Assembly (NCBI GenBank): GCA_963921425.1
Contig: OY992834.1
Span: 28,272,669 to 28,336,668 of the forward strand
Direction: 5' to 3'
From: Dryas octopetala
Lineage: Eukaryota > Streptophyta > Magnoliopsida > Rosales > Rosaceae
Length of the DNA stretch: 64,000 nt
This document shows positions 57,418-64,000 of the stretch, piece after piece; position 1 is the stretch's first letter; every line of letters starts with the position of its first letter. The translations under genes were made by a program, and so were the position numbers. A model generated the notes under the pieces. That model saw only the letters and a list, made by a program, of their open reading frames with translations. It searched no databases and had not been told where the DNA came from.

Positions 57418-60400
57418 ATGAATTCCAAAGAAGAAAATGGTGATGCTAGAATGCTATCAGAGAATGACCAAACCTCTAAAGAAAGGAAAGCCAGAGGTCC
57501 AACTCAGCTTTCAGACTTAGTACGTTTATTGTAGAAGTGATGGGGACCGACTGGAAGTTGGATATAACTCGAAGGGACAGCCAAAAGGCAAAGCAGGAAG
57601 TAAATTATCTAGTTTCATTGGTCTTATGGCTCGTACCACAGTCCCAATTACACATAAGAATTGGATAGAGGTACCAGAATCTTTAAAAAATAAGATATGG
57701 GACATGGTGCAGGTATGTATTGAATATAATTTTGGCCTTACACTTCTTGTATTAATTCATTTGATAAATTGAAAACACTGTTTCTATTGTACATCCCCTG
57801 CAGAGTGCTTTCATTGTGGATGAAAGAAGCAAGAAACATGTTATTAGCAATGCCGGAAAGTTGTGGAGAATATTCAAAAACACTCTAACAAAAAGGTATA
57901 TATTAAAGTTCAAATATCAACCTAATCACCTAAAGAGTCCACCAAAAGCCTATGGTTTCATTCTTCAAACAGATTGGGATGCATTTGTGAGGGCCCGATT
58001 GACTCCAGAATTTATGGTTTGTAAATGAAAACACTTGATGTGCATAAGTGTACAATACTAACTGTTATATATATATATATGACACCTACAAGACACTAAT
58101 TTTTTGTATGAATTTGTTAGAAACTTAGTCAAGAAAACTCAAGGAGGCGAGGTCTTCATCAGTATAACCATCGACTCTCCATAAAAGGCTATGCTAAATT
58201 GGAAGATGAACTGGTAAATTAATGCCGTGTTTAAATCTTTTATTAATATACAAAAACTACGTGGCTATTGTCAAATCAGACATGTTCATCTAAATAGAAG
58301 CTGGCGTCTGGGGCCACCACTGACATTGATCGATCAGTCTTATGGAAGAAGGGACGCGTTGATAAAGAAGGAAATTATTTGACTGAGACAATCAAAGCAC
58401 GTGCTGAGCGAATTGTAAGTTGTATGGATAGGTATTTTAAATATGCTAAATTAATATATTCAATACAAACAAATTGTTTGCAATGGTTACAGGATGCAGT
58501 AACTAAAGGTGTTGAAGATGGGACAATATCAACTTCTGGTAGCACTGACATATTGACAATTGCTTTGGAAACACTGAAAATTCTGGACATGTAAGAGCTG
58601 TTGGAGGCTTTGTCACACCCAAGATGTACTTCAATACTCCAAGATGTAAATCTCAATCGAGTGAGCAACTAATATTGCAAAGGGAGTTGGAGAATCAAAG
58701 GCTACACATTGGGGAGATGCAGAAACAGCTGAATTTGTTTACTTCATTTTTACAACCTAATCAAGTGAGAATGATGGAAGAATGGCTCAAAGTTAATCAA
58801 GCATCTGAGAAAGGTAGTTGCTCAATCAAGTTTGATACAGATGAAAAAATGTCTAGGGTGGTAAACCAGAAAGATAAAGAGAAAAAATCTAAAGTCAACC
58901 GAAAAGATGACAAGAGGAAGACTTTCATAGAAAAGCCAAAAGATATGAAGGTACATGCATAGTTATTATATATTAGTTTGTTTTTATCTAATAATAAATA
59001 TTGAATATCTTTGCAATTTATTTCTTGTAAGGTAAAACAATGCAATGAAGAGGAAATTTCTAAGCTAAAAATCAATCGAAAGTATGATGATATAGAGGCT
59101 TCTATGGAAAACCCAAAAGATATGAAGGTGCACATATATATATATATATATGTTCTTTTTGGTTTCTTCCCAAATTTAATAATTATAAATTATGATTTAA
59201 TTTTTGTTTTGTAAGGTCAAACAATGCAAATTGGCTGTAGAGACAATTGAAAATATTGTTGCATGTGGGACAATCATCCCGCTAGATGGACCTTTACATG
59301 GAGTGCCATTAGGGGTTAAAAATTTGCGCATTGCTATTGACGTAGCTATTAATGAAAATGCTATTCTCCCAATACCTGTTAATGATGAACTTATGACTGT
59401 GAGGCAAGCCATTGGTACTCATGTAGCATGGCCTCGACATCTTGTTGTAATGGCGAATGATGAGGTACAACTTCTGGTTGTCTATGACTTATTTATATAG
59501 CGAAAAAAATTATAGTAATAATACACTATTTGTTTTTGCTATTAGCGTCCAGCGAAGCTTCAAAAGTTGTCAACCACACAGTCACTCGTTAAGGAATCGT
59601 ACAAGATGCCTGGGTCTGTACATTTACTTTTGCGGTTGGCTAAAGGAACTATGGTTGAAAATGAGTCAACCAAAATCCCATTTGAAAGTGGTGTATTTGG
59701 GAATGAATTCAATACGTTTCTGTTTAGAGACGACATCATTCAATTCTGCTTAATGCAAGAAATATCCAACGTTTGCATTTCAATCTACATGAGGTTAGAT
59801 ATATGAATAAATATGTGCATTGTCTAATACATTGAATATTAATCATATGATCGATGAGGTATGATACTAATTATCTAAATATTATCATTTTTTATTAGGC
59901 ACCTTTGGTCGATATTGAAAAAGAAAAATCAGGATAGCTCTTTTGGATTTGTAGATCCTGGTCGTATCTCTAATTTGGCAGGTAAAATGGAAGAAAGATC
60001 ACGTGCACTATCAGTAAGATTAGAGAATGCCATAGAAGACCAATTAATTTTTGCTCCTTACAATAAAGGGTAAGTTTAATGTCCATGATTAACTTTCTTG
60101 CAAGTTGTATTTGATATAAAATAATGATGCAATATTTATTTTACATATATATGTAGGGGTCACTGGTTGCTGGCTGTCATTGACCCTTATAGTGCATTGG
60201 TGTATTATTTGGACCCTCTGAATGAAAATAGCATAAATCCTGGAATGAAGGACGTTGTGGACCTGTAACTATTTCTTTCTATCTGATATTAATTAATTTC
60301 ATTTTGTTATTCATTAAACTGGTAGAACAATGTATTCACCTGTTTTATGTGCAGTGCATTAAAAATGTTTAATGGTCAAAAGGGAAGAAAGGGTCGAAAA

Positions 60401-61529
60401 AATGTAATTTGGAAAGTAGTAAAAGTAAATAATGGTATTTTCACCTCAAATAATAAATTATTACAATGATCTCATTAAATTACATTTCATGTTGTTTTGG
60501 TGTAGTGTCCAAGTCAAGTAGGAAGTGTGGAATGTGGTTATTATGTGATGAAGTACGTGAAGGAGATCATTGAAGATCCAAGGTGCTCAATTATAAACAA
60601 GGTGAGTACTAATTACTAAGAATGTAGAATTTAATTGTTGGATATGTATACTAATTATGTCATGGTTTGTAAATATTGAATGCCCTGACTATTGTGTCCT
60701 TGTAATGGAAAAAATACTGTTTTGACTAGATCTTTAGTGCCTAAATATATGTTAAATTATGGACTGGTTCCATATATATATATCAGGATTTAAGATGCAA
60801 CCATATAGATCAATAGAAGACATTTTACGTACTGCTAATTTTGATTGTCCTAGATGGCATGGGCAGTGTGAGTCTTGCAATCTTAATTATTGTGTCTATT
60901 TGGCACTCTTAGTGATTTTGCTGGTGTTTCCTTGGGTAGTGTGGTTGGCTTTGAAGATTGAATTGGCTTGCTTTTAATTTGAAAGCTAGTATCCCTACTA
61001 TGGTGGGAATTCCCTCGGTTTTTGTTGTTTGCAGCAACCTCAATTATGGTATATTTGTGAATGTATCAACGTGTTGCTTTTGCATTTTTGATTCTCACTT
61101 GACTTTGCCTATATATTAACCCTCAATGCATCAGCTTTCAATATATGCTTGAAGTGGAGAGTGTGATTTCTCTTTGGCTGTGTTCCTGGTTTTTCTAAGG
61201 AGATTGATGCAGCTCACGCACCCTCTAGCTAGCTAGCTATCTGTTTAGTTTTGTTAATAGCTGCAGGCTACTTATCGATGCTTTTGGTATTGAGTCAATT
61301 CAGGTTGCAGACTGCTTGCTGCTTATTGGCTAGTTATTGGTGCTTTAATTTTAGTTTTCTATCAATTAATTGAGTCAATTGATTTTTAGAGCTTGATTTA
61401 TCTCTTCTTAATTGGCCGGTATTGCAGTTCAAAGGAAAAGTCACATACACACAAGAATAAATTGATGTGGCGCGAATAGAGTGGGCAGAACTTGTTGATG
61501 CATTAATCGAAGAGGACCAAGAGCGCTAG
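57418..61529 (+). pseudogene. CACTA second gene: Transposase_24 part plus Ulp1 protease
   Basis: About a dozen short exons follow the transposase. They begin at ATG 57418 (ARGPTQLSDL), then SSFIGLMARTTVPITHKNWI, then RSKKHVISNAGKLWRIFKNT and YGFILQTDWDAFVRARLT, then WKKGRVDKEGNYLTE, the Transposase_24-like part. A Lys-rich coiled-coil section follows (58624-59126), then a CKLAVETIENIVACGTI domain (possibly DUF8039), then a C48 peptidase region: GHWLLAVIDP (His, near 60160), YYLDPLNE (Asp, near 60210) and SVECGYYVMKYV (Cys, near 60540). The last exon, from about 61429, has IDVARIEWAELVDALI. A stop or frameshift near 57530 and a TAA at about 61458 break it. The pairing of transposase and Ulp1-like genes is common in plant CACTA elements; the protease's role is not established. 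Confidence 0.8.
60640..61428 (+). other. Long last intron of the CACTA-2 second gene
   Basis: A stretch of about 790 bp lies between the Cys-containing exon and the last exon. 60790-60990 gives a short frame (QPYRSIEDILRTANFDCPRW) with no recognised family. It may contain another fragment, but I see no termini. Confidence 0.35.
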
Positions 61530-61869
61530 TGAGTTAGGAGATCGACACTTTCATATTTTGTTGATTAATTATAACTTTATATTAAGCCTAATATTTTGAA
61601 GAACATTATATTAGGCCTAATATTTTGAAGAACTTCATATTAGCTAGGGCTAATATATATTTTGAAGAAATTGTATATATGCACTTAATTATATGTAATA
61701 TTGTACAAATTGAATTATATATGCAAATGTACTATCTTTTTGCAGTGCAATTAAATATATTTTTAGTTTATCAAGCATTCTTTAATTAGTATATGGTTTT
61801 AAAAGCCATAAAATTATATATATATATATATGCAATGTTGAAAAAATATATATAAATGCAAATTTATAC

Positions 61870-62215
61870 TGATTTATGACATTGTTTAGATGTCATGTAA
61901 TACCTATTATGATACTTCAAATTAGTTATTATAACACTGTTTAGATGTCATATAATACCTATTATGATACTTAAATTTAGTTGTTATGACACTGTTTAGA
62001 TGTCATGTAATACCTATTATGATACTTAAAATTAGTTGTTATGACACTGTTTAGATGTCATGTAATACTTATTATGATACTTAAATTTAGTTGTTATGAC
62101 ACTGTTTAGATGTCATGTAATACCTATTATGATACTTAAATTTAGTTTTTATGACACTTTTTAGATGTAATGCATGTAATATCTATGATGACACTTAAAT
62201 TAAGTTTTTATGACA
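61870..62215. repeat. 55-bp subterminal tandem array of CACTA-2
   Basis: The motif TGTTTAGATGTCAT starts at 61883, 61938, 61993, 62048, 62103 and, diverged, 62158, with an exact 55-bp period. Each unit carries TATGACAC and TGTCAT, an inverted pair. The array ends about 150 bp before the right terminus. Units near the terminus are more diverged. ATGACAC also occurs twice near the left end (49033 and 49095). Confidence 0.92.
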
Positions 62216-62517
62216 CTTTTTAGATGTCATGATAAATATTAGATGACACCTAAAATGTGTTATCTAATGTGACTTTTAATGACACCCACATAGATGACTC
62301 TATTCCATGGTGTCATTAAATGTCAAAGATGACATGTAAACTGTGTCATCTATGAAGATTTTTGTAGTAGTGAGTTACACCCCTATTTTGTATTTCTTGT
62401 ACCACTCTCCTTACAAACCCTCGACGGGTCTCAACCATGCATGCACTAACAACAAAAAGGATAAAGCAAACCGAAAATGTAAAAAGTGAAAAGGCAACCA
62501 AGTAAAAGAAAAAGTAT

Positions 62518-62535
62518 GTCCCACTGGGCGTGCCA
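62518..62535 (-). other. Primer binding site of Tat element 2
   Basis: The minus strand reads TGGCACGCCCAGTGGGAC, five bases after the LTR end at 62541. It starts with TGG as a tRNA 3' CCA complement should. I do not assign the tRNA. Confidence 0.65.
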
Positions 62536-62540
62536 ATTTA

Positions 62541-63579
62541 TGTTATGGTCGAAAATGTTGCTAACCACGTGTACGTCTATGATCTAGTTCATATCATTGA
62601 TTCTTTTTGGAAAAGGCGTGCCACCAAGTATTCGTTTGTACTTGGATGAGTACAAATATCAATAAAACTTAAAATAAAAGCGATAAACAAAGTAATCAAA
62701 CGACTGTGCCAAAAGAGAATTTTAAACTTCGTATAGGTTCTTTTCTTCGCCTGGGCATTCCAGGACTTTCAACATTTCTTTCTTATCGTGACAATGTGGA
62801 TTTGCAATGGTTAACTACTAGATCACAAGTAATAAATTTGAAAATGGAAACACCCTCAATAAGGAAGTAAGCCGAGTTCAAGGTTAGCTGATCAACAATA
62901 GTAGTTTTCAACTACAGATCTAGCCATAAGATGATCGAATCGGAAATCACAATATATTAACTAAACATAACTGGAAATGATGCAATAAATGGCCAATAAA
63001 CAACTAGATCTGAAATTTAATACTCAAAGAAGGATTAAATATCACTGAAATAAACTGAAATCGAGTACAATCATTTGAACTAAATGCAACGTAACTAAAA
63101 TTAAATGCAAGACTTAGTAATAAAGAAATTCCTCAAAGGGAAAGATAAGAACTATAAAGGAAATTCAATGCATGGCAATGCCAATTTGATTTGCAGTATT
63201 GCAAAGATTTTTTGGGTACGAGTGTGTATAGTCCTCCTTACAGCTTTCCTTAGTAGGGTCTTTATAGTAAAGGTGACGCTGAAACCCTAGTACACCTACC
63301 TCTGGATTGCTGACACTTGTACGTTCACTAATGACCTTCCAAACTTTGTACTTATCTTGATAGCTTTCACAGGACACTTTTCATTTTGGTACTAGCTTTA
63401 TTCTTTTGTCCTAACAGCTTTCTTAGCAAGGGATCTCGTCGAGATCTTCTTTGTGCTTCCCGAGCATCTAATGGGCCTCGGACATGCTCTGGGCTTTTGA
63501 CTTTGGGCTAAAACTATACTTGAATTGAGCCTTCTCCTTGCCACATAGCCTATTTGAACAAATGGGTACAAACAAGTAA
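62541..63579 (-). repeat. 5' LTR of Tat element 2
   Basis: The plus text begins TGTTATGGTCG beside the primer site. On the minus strand TACTATAAAG at 63260-63269 is a likely TATA box. The outer end is set near 63579 because the sequence from 63578 on matches 15976 onward. No second LTR copy was seen, so the outer boundary is only inferred. Confidence 0.55.
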
Positions 63580-64000
63580 CACAACCATGAACCATATATG
63601 GAGAATATATATATAATATATATTTGGAAACTGCTACACTTTCTGGCGGAACAAAAAGGAATCATCGATTGTCGAGATTACCTTGTTTTTGCTTCTATAA
63701 ATTATTATTAATTTGTTGCTTTTTTCATCCCTTTGGTAAGTAAGTATGCAGAGAGAGAGAGAAAGAGAAAGAGAGAGAGACGTACAAATGAATAATAGGT
63801 ATTTAGGTTAATTATAAATTTATAACATATTACTACGGTTAGGATATATATGTGGAATATGACCAGATTAATTTGGTTGCAACCCTATCTATATATGTAC
63901 CGGAGCTTTATCAAATTTCCCCGCGATTTGACAAATAGAGTTACAACTTACCAGGCCAACTTTTTACCAAAATTAATTCACCGCCGTTTTGAAAAGACTT
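63578..64000 (+). repeat. Second copy of the 16-kb segment
   Basis: Direct repeat of 15976-16840 without the MITE and with a shorter AG tract. It runs off the window's end. Confidence 0.85.

Larger units (their letters stand above)
49008..62372 (+). mobile_element. CACTA-2, full-length two-gene En/Spm element
   Basis: The ends are exact inverted repeats CACTACTACAAAAA (49008) and TTTTTGTAGTAGTG (62372), flanked by AGT on both sides (49005-49007 and 62373-62375). It carries the two genes of autonomous plant CACTA elements: a TNP2-type transposase (51049-57116) and a Transposase_24/Ulp1-type protein (57418-61529). A 55-bp subterminal tandem array lies at the 3' end and a repeat-rich leader at the 5' end. 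Both genes have nonsense codons, and a solo LTR sits in the transposase exon. It is 13,365 bp with that insertion, about 10.8 kb without. It is inserted in the gag/leader region of Tat element 2. Confidence 0.94.
43700..63580 (-). mobile_element. Tat element 2, decayed, split by CACTA-2
   Basis: On the minus strand the order is 5' LTR (about 63579-62541), primer site (62535-62518), [CACTA-2], gag (48913-48500), protease, RT, RNase H and integrase (48300-44400). An antisense ORF relic on the plus strand (43748-44240) closes it. The layout is that of Tat-lineage Ty3/gypsy elements. The 3' LTR beyond 43.7 kb was not recognised. Stops and frameshifts are spread through pol, so this copy is much older than Tat element 1. 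Both outer ends are approximate. Confidence 0.7.

Noticed and set aside
60140-60600. Host SUMO protease gene
   Set aside because: The C48 domain is part of the CACTA-2 second gene, between the transposase and the subterminal array.
1-64000. tRNA, rRNA or other structured RNA genes
   Set aside because: No cloverleaf or rRNA-like text was recognised; the tRNA-like motifs seen are primer binding sites.

Overview
The window is nuclear DNA of a flowering plant, most likely a eudicot. It is AT-rich, has short GT-AG introns, and is packed with nested transposons of plant-specific kinds: CACTA/En-Spm, Tat-lineage Ty3/gypsy elements with antisense ORFs, foldback MITEs and an endogenous plant pararetrovirus. 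I cannot name the species from the sequence.

Only one host gene looks intact. It is a SOSEKI (DUF966, DIX-like) gene on the minus strand at 11272-15039. Six exons join in frame to about 428 residues and end in a CxxC...HxxxC motif. Its fourth intron holds a foldback MITE and a 5'-truncated LINE. Other host-like material is broken: a subtilisin-like protease fragment (24.8-25.7 kb), an ARPC1 (Arp2/3 subunit 1) fragment (25.9-26.2 kb), and a captured first exon of a PLP-dependent (Mo-cofactor-sulfurase-like) protein inside a TIR element (16.9-18.1 kb).

Layout. 0-4.2 kb: a Tourist-like element with a large CAC microsatellite, a copia gag relic and four tandem LTR/PBS-like units. 4195-8979: CACTA-1, with 3-bp target duplication GGT, subterminal GGGCGACGAA arrays and a single five-exon Transposase_24-type gene with one nonsense codon. 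9-11.3 kb: gene-poor. 11.3-15 kb: SOSEKI. 15.4-18.1 kb: a 495-bp element with a 5-bp duplication, a MITE and the Pack-TIR element. 18.1-22.8 kb: a non-autonomous minus-strand gypsy element. 23-26.6 kb: a CACTA relic and the two host-gene fragments. 26670-39416: a Tat-lineage LTR element, flanked by ACTAT on both sides, whose gag-pol and most of whose 5' LTR are replaced by a caulimovirid (pararetrovirus) insert. 41.9-63.6 kb: a second, decayed Tat element carrying CACTA-2 (49008-62372, duplication AGT), which itself carries a 2.6-kb solo LTR (51214-53806, duplication TAAGA) inside its transposase exon.

The most striking structure is at 37912-39097. The movement-protein region of the endogenous pararetrovirus is duplicated head to head as two 562-bp arms without indels, separated by 62 bp. 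A transcript across it would fold into a long hairpin, a natural source of small RNAs against that virus. Its outer end joins the truncated LTR through a 2-bp overlap. The 1500-codon viral polyprotein frame is otherwise almost uninterrupted, so the insertion appears fairly young.

All coordinates of exons, termini and target duplications were read by eye. No database search or alignment program was run.
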